Shown: positions 36,259 to 45,366, counted from the stretch's first letter. The stretch: DNA of 64,000 nucleotides from Sphingopyxis sp. (GCA_013823985.1 PNNB01000050.1:62001-126000); one strand, 5' to 3'. Numbers and translations are program-made. The notes: generated by a model not told the origin, from the letters alone.

Positions 36259-36753
36259 ATGCCACAAATTGCCCAAATTCTTGAAACCTATGCGTCGCAG
36301 TTTTTCTGGCTGCTGATTGTCTTTGGCCTGATCTATTTCACGATCGGCAAGGGCATGTTGCCGAAGATTGAAGCGAATATGGATGCTCGCGATCGCAAGA
36401 TTGCGGACGACCTTGCGGCCGCGGAACGCGCCCGTGCCGAGGCGGATAATCTGGGCGACAGTGGCGAGGCTGATCTGGCCGCTGCGCGTTTGGTTGCGCA
36501 GGGCAAGGCGAACGAGGCAAAGGCAAAGGCCGCGAAAGATGCTGAACAGCGTCTTGCCAAGGCCGATGCCGAAGTCGGTGCAAAACTGGCGGCGGCGGAA
36601 GCTGACCTTGCAAAGGCAAGCGCTGCTGCGATGGCCAGCATCGAAAGCGTTGCGGCAGAAGCCGCGGCGGATATCGTCGCGAAAGTGTCCGGCGCAAAGG
36701 TAAGTGCGGCGCAAGCCGCGTCGGCAGTGAAAGCGGTAATGGCAAATGGCTAA
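36259..36753 (+). CDS. atpF': ATP synthase Fo subunit b' (b-prime)
   Basis: Peripheral-stalk subunit of 164 residues: one N-terminal membrane helix (SQFFWLLIVFGLIYFTI) followed by a long Ala/Glu/Lys-rich coiled coil. Alphaproteobacteria carry two different b-type genes; this short copy right after atpE, starting MPQIAQILETYASQFFWLLI, fits b'. Its stop overlaps the next gene's start by 8 nt. Confidence 0.93.
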   Translation: MPQIAQILETYASQFFWLLIVFGLIYFTIGKGMLPKIEANMDARDRKIADDLAAAERARAEADNLGDSGEADLAAARLVAQGKANEAKAKAAKDAEQRLAKADAEVGAKLAAAEADLAKASAAAMASIESVAAEAAADIVAKVSGAKVSAAQAASAVKAVMANG

Positions 36754-37420
36754 GCTCGAAGTTCCCGCAACGACAACGACAGCAACCGAGGCGGATCCGC
36801 ACGCGGGTCACGATATGGGAGCCGCACCGGCTTCGAAAATCGGTGAAGCTGAAAAGGCGCTCGACTTGTTGGAAAATGACGAAGTGCCTGCAACGCAAGC
36901 CGGCACCGAAGCGCATGGCGGTGAAGAGCATGCCACGCCATCGGCTCTGGGCTTTGATGCGACCATGCTTGTCGCGCTCGCCATGATCGTGGTGATTGCG
37001 CTCGCGCTGTGGAAAAAAGTGCCGGCAATGATCGGCGCTGCTCTCGACAAGCAGATTTCGGGCATCAAGGAACAGCTGGACCAAGCCACGGCGCTGCGTG
37101 CCGAGGCAGAAGCCATCAAGGCCGAATATGAAGCCAAGGCCAAGCAAGCTGCAGCAGACGCAGAAGCCATGAAGGCAGCAGCCGAAGACGAAGCCAAGCT
37201 GATCGTCGCCCAGGCGAAAGAGGACGCCACCGCGCTCATCGGACGTCGGGCGAAGGCGGCTGAAGAAAAGATCGCCGCAGCCGAACGCGCCGCCATCGCG
37301 GATGTGCGTGCCAAGGCAGCCAGCGCAGCCGCAGCCGCCGCAGCCCAGCTGATCGCCGCGCATCACGATGCGAAGGCAGATGCCTCGCTGATCGACGAGT
37401 CGATTAACGCGCTGAACTAA
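36746..37420 (+). CDS. atpF: ATP synthase Fo subunit b with long acidic/His N-terminal extension
   Basis: Second stalk subunit, 224 residues, clearly longer than the usual 160-170. The membrane helix (ATMLVALAMIVVIALALW) begins only at about residue 72; before it lies an acidic, His-containing segment (DPHAGHDMG ... EAHGGEEHATPS) with no counterpart in E. coli. The coiled coil after the helix is standard. Overlaps the b' gene by 8 nt. F1 genes are not in the window, as expected for split alphaproteobacterial atp loci. Confidence 0.93.
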   Translation: MAKLEVPATTTTATEADPHAGHDMGAAPASKIGEAEKALDLLENDEVPATQAGTEAHGGEEHATPSALGFDATMLVALAMIVVIALALWKKVPAMIGAALDKQISGIKEQLDQATALRAEAEAIKAEYEAKAKQAAADAEAMKAAAEDEAKLIVAQAKEDATALIGRRAKAAEEKIAAAERAAIADVRAKAASAAAAAAAQLIAAHHDAKADASLIDESINALN

Positions 37421-37431
37421 TCTACGGAAAA

Positions 37432-37491
37432 CCGCCTGCTTCCCATCCGCTGCCGTTAAGAGGCAGCTGTGGGGGCGGGCGTTTTGGTTTT
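37432..37491 (+). terminator. Terminator after the atp Fo operon
   Basis: Nested hairpin: inner GCTGCC (37449-37454) with GGCAGC (37462-37467), outer CCCA/TGGG and CCGCC/GGCGG, followed by GTTTTGGTTTT. It starts 12 nt past the subunit b stop. Confidence 0.65.
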
Positions 37492-37643
37492 ACGGTTGTG
37501 ATCAGCGGCAATTCGACATTTTTGCTGCCGTTTTGGCGAAGTAAAACGGAATCATTTGGTGTTCCGGCCAACTATATCCAAAATATTTATCGTTGATTTT
37601 TAAGAGCCGACTTTTACCCTTCGACCCATTGAGGGGGAAAGCT

Positions 37644-38546
37644 ATGAAGTTATCGGTTTTTGTAAAGCGCACAGCTTTGGTCTTTCTGGCCATTACGGCG
37701 CAACCAGTGCTTGCACAAAATGATCAAAGTTCGGCTCAGGCTCAGGCGCAATTTCAAGCATTGCCTTGGGTAGAGGCTCCGCAGAAACCTCAAGTGACGG
37801 ATCGTGCATCCATCAAATTGCCGAATATGGTGCAATATCTTGATGCCAATGGGACCAACAAATTCCTGCAACTTACGGGCAATTTGCCGGAGGATGATTC
37901 GTACACCATTGCTTCTAAAAATTCGAATTGGTTCGCCATCTATAGTTTTTCGGACATCGGCTATGTGCGCGATGACGAGAAAATTGATGCCGACGCACTG
38001 CTTCAGCAAATGAAGGACGGTGATGCCGCCCAGAATGAAGCAAGGCGCGAGCAAGGGCTGGAGCCGTTAACAACGGTCGGCTGGGCCGTTCCGCCACATT
38101 ATGACAAGATGACACATAATCTCGAATATGGGGTCATTTTGTCATCACCGTCCGGTCAGAACATAAACTATCATATGCGTATCCTGGGACGTCGGGGCGT
38201 AATGGATGCTGCGCTCGTCACCTCACAAGAGACGCTCCAATCCGATCTCGCTGCTTTCCGCGAAGCAAATAAGGGTTTCGCGTTCAATAGTGACGAACGC
38301 TATGCCGCCTACAAGGACGGCGATAAGGTTTCCGAATATGGCTTGGCGGCTTTGGTCACCGGCGGCGCCGCTGCAGCGGTTGCAAAGACCGGGCTGTTCA
38401 AGGGCCTGCTTATCTTGCTTCTTAAATTCTGGAAACTGATTGCCCTTGGTTTTGTCGGTTTGCTTGTGGCGCTCAAACGCTTTTTCGGCTTTGGCGGCAA
38501 TGAAGGCAATGATGAGGATGGCGATAACGACAGATACGCCTCATGA
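37644..38546 (+). CDS. DUF2167 family membrane-anchored protein
   Basis: A protein of 300 residues from ATG 37644, preceded by AGGGGGAAAGCT. A signal peptide (MKLSVFVKRTALVFLAITAQPVLAQ) is followed by the DUF2167 domain: IKLPNMVQYLD, GNLPEDDSYTIAS, WFAIYSFSDIGYVRDDEKIDADALLQQMKDG, VGWAVPPHYDKMTHNLEYG, YHMRILGRRGVMDAALV, then YAAYKDGDKVSEYGLAALVTGGAAA. Two C-terminal hydrophobic segments (around GLLILLLKFWKLIALGFVGLLVAL) and an acidic tail end it. The family is uncharacterised; it overlaps the next short ORF by 4 nt. Confidence 0.87.
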   Translation: MKLSVFVKRTALVFLAITAQPVLAQNDQSSAQAQAQFQALPWVEAPQKPQVTDRASIKLPNMVQYLDANGTNKFLQLTGNLPEDDSYTIASKNSNWFAIYSFSDIGYVRDDEKIDADALLQQMKDGDAAQNEARREQGLEPLTTVGWAVPPHYDKMTHNLEYGVILSSPSGQNINYHMRILGRRGVMDAALVTSQETLQSDLAAFREANKGFAFNSDERYAAYKDGDKVSEYGLAALVTGGAAAAVAKTGLFKGLLILLLKFWKLIALGFVGLLVALKRFFGFGGNEGNDEDGDNDRYAS

Positions 38547-38632
38547 GTGTCCCGAACCTGCTGCTGATCGGGGTGTGTGCTGCATTGGGCTTTGGAATAG
38601 TGTGGCATTTCATGAGCAGTCGGGAGCAATAG
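38543..38632 (+). CDS. Possible 29-residue membrane microprotein
   Basis: ATG 38543 overlaps the DUF2167 stop (ATGA) and opens a 29-codon frame encoding a hydrophobic peptide, SVPNLLLIGVCAALGFGIVW followed by HFMSSREQ. This is one membrane span with a short polar tail. The ATGA overlap suggests coupled translation, and many membrane proteins have such small partners, but the frame could be chance. Confidence 0.4.
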   Translation: MSVPNLLLIGVCAALGFGIVWHFMSSREQ

Positions 38633-38652
38633 GAATAATTAAAAATAGGGTA

Positions 38653-38675
38653 GGGCTGGCAAATTCTGCCAGCCC
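38653..38675. terminator. Hairpin between the DUF2167 unit and uvrC
   Basis: Perfect 9-bp stem GGGCTGGCA/TGCCAGCCC with a 5-nt loop. The plus-strand side lacks a T-run (AATTAAG). It is placed as a terminator for the preceding genes but could be an RNA element of the uvrC leader, which starts 26 nt later. Confidence 0.45.
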
Positions 38676-38701
38676 AATTAAGAGGTCCAGACCTTAACCC
38701 T

Positions 38702-40639
38702 ATGTCCAAAGCCGACCGCCCCGATCAGCCAAATGCAGCCTCCCGTTTCAACGAGGAGAAGGCAACCTATGCGGTGCGCGGGGCTGATGCGCCGGATTTG
38801 GAGACCGGTGTTGCGGCTATACGCAATGTCCTGAAAACCCTGCCGCATAAGCCCGGGGTATACCGGATGCACGACGCACGGGGCGATGTGCTCTATGTCG
38901 GCAAGGCGCGAGCGTTGAAAAACCGCGTGAACAATTATGTGCAGATTGACCGCTTGCCGAACCGGTTGCGGCGCATGGTTGCCCTGACGCGGTCGATGAC
39001 GATCGTCACAACCAACAGTGAAGCCGAAGCCTTGCTGCTCGAGGCGCAACTGATCAAGCGCTATCGCCCTGCCTATAACGTCCTGCTGCGCGACGACAAA
39101 AGCTTTCCTTTCATCCTGTTGCGCGCGGATCACAAATTTCCGCGTATCCAGAAACATCGCGGGGCGCGGCGGCATAAGGGGCAATATTATGGCCCGTTCG
39201 CCAGCGCAGGGTCCGTGAACCAGACGCTCAACGCGCTGGAAAAACTGTTCCTCTTGCGCAGCTGTTCGGACAGTTTTTTCAACAATCGCGACCGGCCTTG
39301 CTTGCTATACCAGATCAAGCGATGCTCCGCGCCTTGCGTAGGCCGGATTGACGATGGCGCATATGCGGACCTGGTCGCCGACGCCAAAGCATTCCTCGAT
39401 GGTAAATCGTCGGGCGTGCAGGCGAAGCTTGCCGCTGAGATGGAAGCGGCTGCCGAAGGGCTGGACTTTGAACGGGCCGCGATGCTCCGCGACCGGCTCA
39501 AGGCATTGACCTTCATTCAGGGCAGCCAGGCGATCAACGCACAGGGCATTGGTGATGCCGATATCTTCGCGCTCGCCCACCGCAATGGCGTAATGGGTAT
39601 TCAGGCCTTTTTCATTCGTGGCGGACAGAATTGGGGGCACCGCTCCTTTTTTCCATCCCATGTCTCGGAACTTGGCGAAGACGAAGTGTTCACGAGCTTC
39701 CTCGCGCAATTTTACGAAGACGTACCTCCCGCGCGCCTGATCCTGCTCGACCGTGAACTGGCCGAAGCGGATTTGCTGGCACAGGCTTTGTCGGAACGGG
39801 CCGAGCGCAAGATCGAGATCTCGGTTCCCCAGCGCGGCGACCGTGTGCGTCTGGTTGCGCAGGCCACGCGCAACGCCGAAGAGGCGCTCGACCGGCGGCT
39901 GGCCGAGAGCACCACGCAAGGCAAGCTTTTGCAGGAAGTGGCCGATCTGTTCGAGCTGTCGGAACCGCCCAAACGCATCGAAATATATGACAACAGCCAT
40001 ATTCAGGGGACGAACGCGCTCGGGGCGATGGTTGTCGCGGGGCCGGAAGGATTCATCAAAGGGCAATATCGCAAGTTCAACATCAAACAGGCCGCGACCG
40101 ATGACGACTTTGCCATGATGCGTGAAGTGTTCCAGCGCCGCTTTGGCCGGGCGCAGGAAGACGATCCCGATCGCGATAGCGGGCAATGGCCCGACCTCGT
40201 GCTGATCGATGGTGGCAAGGGGCAAATGAGCGCCGTCAAAGCCGCGCTTGAAGAGATCGGCGTAGAGGATGTGCCGTTGATCGCTATCGCCAAGGGTCCG
40301 AACCATGGCCGTGAAGGGCGTGAAATCTTCCACTTCCCGGACGGGCGTGAAATCACCTTGCCGGTAAATGCCCCGGTTCTGTTCTACCTACAGCGCTTGC
40401 GTGACGAAGTGCACCGCTTCGCCATCGGCGCGCACCGGACCAAAAGAAGCAAGGCCATTACCGCAAGTCCGCTGGATGAAGTCCCCGGCATCGGCCCGTC
40501 GCGCAAAAAGGCGTTGCTTATGCACTTCGGAACCGCCCGCGCAGTGCGCAGCGCCAGCCTTGAAGATTTGCAAAAAGCACCCGGCGTTTCGGCGGCGGTG
40601 GCACAAACCGTTTATGATTTCTATCATTCCAGTGGATGA
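38702..40639 (+). CDS. uvrC: UvrABC excinuclease subunit C
   Basis: Dual-incision nuclease of nucleotide excision repair, 645 residues. N-terminal GIY-YIG domain (LPHKPGVYRMHDARGDVLYVGKARALKNRV), a UVR/UvrB-binding motif (AEGLDFERAAMLRDRLKAL), the RNase H-like 5'-nuclease domain (IEIYDNSHIQGTNALGAMVV, LVLIDGGKGQMSA) and a C-terminal helix-hairpin-helix pair (LDEVPGIGPSRKKALLMHFG ... KAPGVSAAVAQTVYDFYH). Length and motif order are complete. Confidence 0.97.
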   Translation: MSKADRPDQPNAASRFNEEKATYAVRGADAPDLETGVAAIRNVLKTLPHKPGVYRMHDARGDVLYVGKARALKNRVNNYVQIDRLPNRLRRMVALTRSMTIVTTNSEAEALLLEAQLIKRYRPAYNVLLRDDKSFPFILLRADHKFPRIQKHRGARRHKGQYYGPFASAGSVNQTLNALEKLFLLRSCSDSFFNNRDRPCLLYQIKRCSAPCVGRIDDGAYADLVADAKAFLDGKSSGVQAKLAAEMEAAAEGLDFERAAMLRDRLKALTFIQGSQAINAQGIGDADIFALAHRNGVMGIQAFFIRGGQNWGHRSFFPSHVSELGEDEVFTSFLAQFYEDVPPARLILLDRELAEADLLAQALSERAERKIEISVPQRGDRVRLVAQATRNAEEALDRRLAESTTQGKLLQEVADLFELSEPPKRIEIYDNSHIQGTNALGAMVVAGPEGFIKGQYRKFNIKQAATDDDFAMMREVFQRRFGRAQEDDPDRDSGQWPDLVLIDGGKGQMSAVKAALEEIGVEDVPLIAIAKGPNHGREGREIFHFPDGREITLPVNAPVLFYLQRLRDEVHRFAIGAHRTKRSKAITASPLDEVPGIGPSRKKALLMHFGTARAVRSASLEDLQKAPGVSAAVAQTVYDFYHSSG

Positions 40640-40696
40640 AGGCGCGATCATCCGACATAGTCTGGACGGACAGGAATTTGGGAGCAGGGGGAATAT

Positions 40697-41587
40697 ATGC
40701 CAACCATCAACGCCAACGGTATCGAGATTTATTACGAAGACGCAGGTGCACCCGATGCGCCGGTGATACTTCTCGTCATGGGGCTGGGGACGCAGATGAT
40801 CGCCTGGCCCGATGACCTCATCCAGGGGCTGGTCGGCAAAGGATTTCGGGTCATTCATTATGACAATCGCGATGTAGGACTGTCGCAGCGTATGGACGGC
40901 GCGCCGGCAGGCAGCCTTGTGTGGGCCATGCTTGCATCGCGGTTCGGGTTTCCTGTGAAAACTGCCTATAGCTTGACGGACATGGCCAGAGATGGCGTCG
41001 CCTTGCTGGACGCGCTGGGCATTTCCCGCGCGCATATTGTCGGGGCGTCGATGGGCGGGATGATCGTCCAACTGATGGCGGCGCACCACCCGGATAAGGT
41101 GCTGACCATGACTTCGATCATGTCGTCGAGCGGCAAACCGGGTCTACCCGGACCAAGGGCCGACATCCGCAAGCGCCTTTTGGCGCCGCGTCCCTCCAAT
41201 CCGACGCGGGAAGAGGCGATCAGACTGGGTGCCGAGGCGCTCGAATCCATTTCGTTCCCCGATCCCGCCCGCCCGGCAAACGCCTATGCCGAAATGGCGG
41301 CCCGAGCGTTTGATCGCGGCTATTACCCAGTGGGTATGAAGCGCCAACTGCTCGCCATTGTTGCCGACGGCAGCCGGGTCGAGCGACTGAAGTCGATCAA
41401 GGTGCCGACGCTAGTCGTGCATGGCGGCGCTGATCCGCTGGTCCCCAAAGACGGCAGCGAAGATATTGCCCGCCACATCGCGGGCGCCCGACTGGAGATT
41501 ATCGACAACATGGCGCACGACCTGCCTCCATCGCAGGTGGGCCGCATGACAGACCTGATCGCCAGCCATGCGGCCTCGGCACACTAA
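40697..41587 (+). CDS. Alpha/beta hydrolase
   Basis: A protein of 296 residues with an alpha/beta hydrolase fold: oxyanion region [31 protein letters not shown], nucleophile elbow [16 protein letters not shown] (Ser in GASMGG), the acid near [19 protein letters not shown], and the catalytic His in [16 protein letters not shown]. Similar to esterases and epoxide-hydrolase-like enzymes; substrate unknown. Its stop overlaps the convergent yjhX stop by 4 nt. Confidence 0.92.
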   Translation: MPTINANGIEIYYEDAGAPDAPVILLVMGLGTQMIAWPDDLIQGLVGKGFRVIHYDNRDVGLSQRMDGAPAGSLVWAMLASRFGFPVKTAYSLTDMARDGVALLDALGISRAHIVGASMGGMIVQLMAAHHPDKVLTMTSIMSSSGKPGLPGPRADIRKRLLAPRPSNPTREEAIRLGAEALESISFPDPARPANAYAEMAARAFDRGYYPVGMKRQLLAIVADGSRVERLKSIKVPTLVVHGGADPLVPKDGSEDIARHIAGARLEIIDNMAHDLPPSQVGRMTDLIASHAASAH

Positions 41588-41841
41588 CGGTTGTCGAGTT
41601 GCGACCTTACCGCGCGAAGGCCCTCACGCGTAATGCGGTAAGGCGCGCCGCCCATGCTGCCGATCAGCTTCCTGCGCCGCAGCTTTTGAAAGACGGTCAA
41701 AGTGCAATCGGCAAGCCGCCAGCCGTCACGGTTCATGCAGTCGACCTCGACAATATGGCCGCGTTCGTCGAAACGATGGATGATCGAGCCGCCTTGGGCC
41801 AACGCGTGCAGCACGCGCTGTTCCTGTTTGGAAATGTTCAT
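41584..41841 (-). CDS. yjhX: YjhX-family protein (putative toxin, UPF0386)
   Basis: A small protein of 85 residues that follows E. coli YjhX closely along its whole length: [68 protein letters not shown]. It looks like a winged-helix fold. YjhX was proposed as the toxin of the YjhX-YjhQ pair, where the antitoxin is a GNAT acetyltransferase; none is encoded next to it here. Its role may therefore differ from a toxin. The region upstream (41842-42082) is shared with the divergent gene at 42083. Confidence 0.9.
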   Translation of the reverse strand: MNISKQEQRVLHALAQGGSIIHRFDERGHIVEVDCMNRDGWRLADCTLTVFQKLRRRKLIGSMGGAPYRITREGLRAVRSQLDNR

Positions 41842-42022
41842 GGGAATAACCCGTTGAATAGGTTTAGAGACCGGCCTGCGTCATGGGCAAAGCCGGGGCT
41901 AAATCTTCAGGGCCGCGGATGATCCGCAGGCACTGCGTTAACGGGTGGCAATCTCGTGCATAAATTCCTCGGTTAGAGCTTCAGAATATCGCTGCGCTCG
42001 ATTTTTGCAAGTCCGGTTGATT

Positions 42023-42040
42023 TTGTGTTGCGCTGCACAA
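42023..42040. promoter_or_regulatory. Dyad TTGTG-N8-CACAA upstream of the 42083 gene
   Basis: The 18-nt TTGTGTTGCGCTGCACAA has 5-bp inverted arms and an inner TGC-N3-GCA. It lies 42 nt before the start at 42083. Its look recalls PhaR-type operators of alphaproteobacteria (memory only), but no phasin gene is next to it. Confidence 0.35.
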
Positions 42041-42082
42041 TTTTACACTTGCGCGACGCGGTGGCTGCGATAACTTGGCCTC

Positions 42083-42388
42083 ATGTCTACAAATCAACTT
42101 CTGCTGGAAGCCATCGCGCTGAAAAAATGTGTGACGGCGGTGTATAATGGCGTTGCCATGAAGCTTGCGCCGCATGTCCTGTATACCAAGAATAACGCGC
42201 TGTTCATCGATGCCATCACAATCGAAAAGCATGGCGAGTCGCCGCGCGAAAAGAAGCTGGGGGCCTTTCATCTGCAAGGGCTGAACGATCTGCAGATTAC
42301 CGACAGCCATTTTGAAGTTGATGAGCTGTTTGAACCCGAGGCCGAAAAATATGAAGGTGCGGCGCTTTTCAAAATCAGCGAATCTTAG
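42083..42388 (+). CDS. Uncharacterised small protein, possibly WYL-like
   Basis: A protein of 101 residues: LLEAIALKKCVTAVYNGVAMKLAPHVLYTKNNALFIDAITIEKHG, then LGAFHLQGLNDLQITDSHFEVDELFEPEAEKYEGAALFKISES. The pattern of short beta strands with a YNG...LAPH segment resembles the ligand-binding WYL domain, but no helix-turn-helix part is present. I am not certain of this. No signal peptide. The start has no strong Shine-Dalgarno. It lies upstream of recO with a 43-nt gap. Confidence 0.7.
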   Translation: MSTNQLLLEAIALKKCVTAVYNGVAMKLAPHVLYTKNNALFIDAITIEKHGESPREKKLGAFHLQGLNDLQITDSHFEVDELFEPEAEKYEGAALFKISES

Positions 42389-42431
42389 GGATATCGCTTC
42401 CCCTCAGGGTGCGGGCTTGGCATGATGGCTT

Positions 42432-43022
42432 ATGCACATCAGCGCCATCGCCATAATCTGCTCGGTCCGTAGCCACGGGGAAACCGGGGCGATCGTTCGG
42501 GCATTCAGTGCCGATGATGGGTTGCTCGCCGGCTATATCCAAGGTGCGCGGGGACGGATTTTGCGGCCCGTGCTTATTCCCGGCAATGTGATCAAGGGCG
42601 AATGGCGGGTACGCACGCCGGGGCAATTGGCATCGCTGGTGGCCGAACCGCTCCACAGCCGAGCACATCTGCTGTCCGAACCGCTCGCGATCGCCGCGAT
42701 CGACTGGGTAACGGCGTTGACGGCTGCGACGCTGCCCGAAGCGCATCCCTATCCGCGGCTGCACAGCGCGCTGGATGGCGTGCTTTCCGCCATCGAACTG
42801 GCCCCTGCCGCACGCATATGGGCGGGTGCGGTGGCGCAATATGAAACCTTGCTGCTCGCCGAACTTGGCTATGCGCAAGATACCGATACAGAGGGCGCCC
42901 CGGTCGCCATGATGGCCCAGAACCGGGAACGGTTGGTGGCCCATGTGCTCGGGGAACGCCGCACTGACGTCATGGCGGCACGGGAACGTCTTGTAGACAG
43001 GCTAAAAAGGGCGGTTGCCTAA
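42432..43022 (+). CDS. recO: DNA repair protein RecO (short form)
   Basis: A protein of 196 residues with the RecO N-terminal OB-fold ([38 protein letters not shown]) and helical C-terminal domain ([34 protein letters not shown]). RecO loads RecA through RecFOR. It is about 45 residues shorter than E. coli RecO and contains a single cysteine, so the zinc-finger-like segment found in many RecO proteins is absent. Confidence 0.88.
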   Translation: MHISAIAIICSVRSHGETGAIVRAFSADDGLLAGYIQGARGRILRPVLIPGNVIKGEWRVRTPGQLASLVAEPLHSRAHLLSEPLAIAAIDWVTALTAATLPEAHPYPRLHSALDGVLSAIELAPAARIWAGAVAQYETLLLAELGYAQDTDTEGAPVAMMAQNRERLVAHVLGERRTDVMAARERLVDRLKRAVA

Positions 43023-43084
43023 TCGGGGCAGGGACGGCAAGGGAAACCGGACTTTATATCAAATGCCAGAAGGATATCGGACCC

Positions 43085-44131
43085 GTGCTCATTGCTTTGC
43101 TTCCCGGTGACGGAATTGGACCCGAAGTCATCGCGCAGACCCGCCGTGTGCTGGAAGCACTTTCGATCGATGCGCTGCATTTCGAAGAGGCCCTTGTCGG
43201 CGGTGCAGCCTATAAGGCGACCGGCCACCCCCTGCCGCCCGAAACGCTGGACCTTGCACGACGCGCGGATGCCATCCTGTTCGGTGCCGTAGGGGATCCC
43301 GATTGTGACGGACTTGAACGTCATTTGCGCCCGGAACAGGCGATCCTTGGATTGCGAAAAGAGCTTGGCCTTTTTGCCAATTTGCGTCCTGCGAAACTGT
43401 TTCCGGAACTTGCCGACGCCAGCGCCTTGCGTCCCGAAGTTGCGAGCCAGATCGATATGGTCATTGTGCGCGAACTGAATGGCGACGTCTATTTCGGCGA
43501 AAAGGGCATGCGGAAAACTGCCGATGGCAAGCGCGAAGGCTATGACATCATGTCCTATGATGAGGATGAAGTCCGCCGGATCGCCCGCGTCGGATTTGAA
43601 ACTGCAATGGCACGGGGTAAAAAGCTGTGCTCGGTGGATAAGGCCAATGTGCTGGAAACATCGCAATTGTGGCGTGATGTCGTAATCGAAACCGCGCGGG
43701 AATATCCCGAAGTGGCGCTCAGCCATATGTATGTCGACAATGCCGCGATGCAGTTGGTCCGCAACCCGGGCCAGTTTGATGTTATGGTCACCGGCAATCT
43801 GTTCGGCGATATCCTGTCCGATCAGGCCAGCATGTGCGTGGGGTCGATCGGGATGCTGCCCAGCGCCTCGCTCGATAGCGCCCAAAAGGGACTTTACGAG
43901 CCGATCCATGGAAGCGCGCCGGACATTGCCGGGCAGGGGAAGGCTAACCCGTTGGCGACGATCCTGTCGGCGGCCATGATGTTGCGTTATTCACTGGGGC
44001 AACCTGCCTATGCCGACCGGATCGAACGCGCCGTTGCCATCGCGCTGTCAAAAGGCGCGCGTTCTGCGGATCTGGGTGGAACGATGTCGACGGATGAAAT
44101 GGGCGATGCCGTCCTTGCTGCCTTGACCTGA
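43085..44131 (+). CDS. leuB: 3-isopropylmalate dehydrogenase
   Basis: Oxidative decarboxylation of 3-isopropylmalate to 2-oxoisocaproate in leucine synthesis, 348 residues. Start is GTG 43085 with AAGGA upstream. Signatures: [21 protein letters not shown] segment ([15 protein letters not shown]), [24 protein letters not shown], the family motif [26 protein letters not shown] and [19 protein letters not shown] for NAD+. The neighbour metZ follows after 26 nt. Confidence 0.96.
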   Translation: MLIALLPGDGIGPEVIAQTRRVLEALSIDALHFEEALVGGAAYKATGHPLPPETLDLARRADAILFGAVGDPDCDGLERHLRPEQAILGLRKELGLFANLRPAKLFPELADASALRPEVASQIDMVIVRELNGDVYFGEKGMRKTADGKREGYDIMSYDEDEVRRIARVGFETAMARGKKLCSVDKANVLETSQLWRDVVIETAREYPEVALSHMYVDNAAMQLVRNPGQFDVMVTGNLFGDILSDQASMCVGSIGMLPSASLDSAQKGLYEPIHGSAPDIAGQGKANPLATILSAAMMLRYSLGQPAYADRIERAVAIALSKGARSADLGGTMSTDEMGDAVLAALT

Positions 44132-44157
44132 ACCCTTTGCTCCCCGAAAAGCGACCC

Positions 44158-45366
44158 ATGAAGAAAACAACCGGCCAGAATCGCGCAATCACAAGCAAGT
44201 GGCGCCCCGCTACGCAAGCCATCCGAGGTGGGACATGGCGCAGCGAACATGGCGAGACGTCGGAAGCCTTGTTCCTGTCGTCCGGCTTTACCTATGACGA
44301 TGCCGAAACCGTAGCGGCCCGTTTTGCCGGTGAAGCCGAAGGGATGACCTATTCCCGGCTCCAAAATCCGACGGTGCAGATGCTGGAAGAACGCATCGCC
44401 CTGATGGAAGGGGCCGAAGCGTGCCGTGCCCAGGCGACCGGCATGGCCGCGATGACGACGGCATTGCTATGCCAGTTGGAGCAGGGTGATCATGTCGTGG
44501 CCGCACGGGCGGCCTTTGGTTCGTGCCGCTGGCTGACGGACAATCTGCTGCCGAAATGGGGGATTACGACAACCACGATCGACAGCCGCGACAATGATGC
44601 GTGGAAAGCGGCGATCCAGCCCAACACCAAAGTCTTTTTCTTCGAAACGCCCGCGAACCCGACGATGGATATCGTCGACATGGCCTATGTATGCGGGCTT
44701 GCCAAAGAGCATGGCATCACGACCGTCGTCGACAATGCCTTTGCCACAAGCGTGCTGCAACGGCCGATGGATTATGGCGCGGATGTTGTGGCCTATAGCG
44801 CGACCAAGTTGATGGACGGGCAGGGGCGAGTGCTGGCAGGTGCCGTGTGCGGGACGCAGAAATGGATTGATGAAGTCCTTCTGCCCTTCCAGCGCAATAC
44901 CGGGCCGAACCTGTCGCCCTTCAACGCCTGGGTTGTGCACAAGGGGCTGGAAACGCTCGAACTGCGCGCCATGCGGCAGTCGGAAAACGCCCTGAAAGTG
45001 GGTAAATTCCTGGAAGGCCGCGTGCCGACTATCCTCCATCCGGGGCTTGCAAGCCATCCGCAGCATAATCTGGCGATGAGCCAGATGAAGGCATGCGGCC
45101 CGATCTTTTCCTTCGTCCTCGATGGCGGCCGCAAACAGGCGCACCAGTTGCTGAACGCTTTGCAGTTGATCGATATCTCGAACAATATCGGCGATGCCCG
45201 CAGCTTGATGTGCCACCCGGCATCGTCCACGCACCACGGCATGGGACCGGAGGGTCGCGAGGCCATGGGTGTCGGGGAAGGCATGATCCGCATCAATGTC
45301 GGGCTGGAAGATCCGCAGGACCTGATAGACGATCTGGATCAGGCATTAAAGGTAGCCGGTTTATGA
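44158..45366 (+). CDS. metZ: O-succinylhomoserine sulfhydrylase
   Basis: PLP enzyme of the Cys/Met-metabolism family, 402 residues from ATG 44158, that makes homocysteine from O-succinylhomoserine and sulfide. Signatures: EALFLSSGFTYDDAE, TYSRLQNPTVQMLEERIALMEGAEACRAQATGMAAM, VVDNAFATSVLQRPMDYGADVVAYSATKLMDGQGRVLAGAV with the PLP-lysine in SATK. The assignment as MetZ rather than cystathionine synthase rests on overall similarity recalled from alphaproteobacteria. ApaG overlaps its stop by 4 nt. Confidence 0.9.
   Translation: MKKTTGQNRAITSKWRPATQAIRGGTWRSEHGETSEALFLSSGFTYDDAETVAARFAGEAEGMTYSRLQNPTVQMLEERIALMEGAEACRAQATGMAAMTTALLCQLEQGDHVVAARAAFGSCRWLTDNLLPKWGITTTTIDSRDNDAWKAAIQPNTKVFFFETPANPTMDIVDMAYVCGLAKEHGITTVVDNAFATSVLQRPMDYGADVVAYSATKLMDGQGRVLAGAVCGTQKWIDEVLLPFQRNTGPNLSPFNAWVVHKGLETLELRAMRQSENALKVGKFLEGRVPTILHPGLASHPQHNLAMSQMKACGPIFSFVLDGGRKQAHQLLNALQLIDISNNIGDARSLMCHPASSTHHGMGPEGREAMGVGEGMIRINVGLEDPQDLIDDLDQALKVAGL

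Noticed and set aside
37502..37693. 63-codon minus-strand frame before the DUF2167 gene
   Set aside because: It crosses the Shine-Dalgarno and signal peptide of the DUF2167 gene, has no good start context and no recognised family.
44100..44160. SAM-type riboswitch ahead of metZ
   Set aside because: Only 26 nt lie between leuB and metZ, too short for a SAM riboswitch, and no conserved core is seen.
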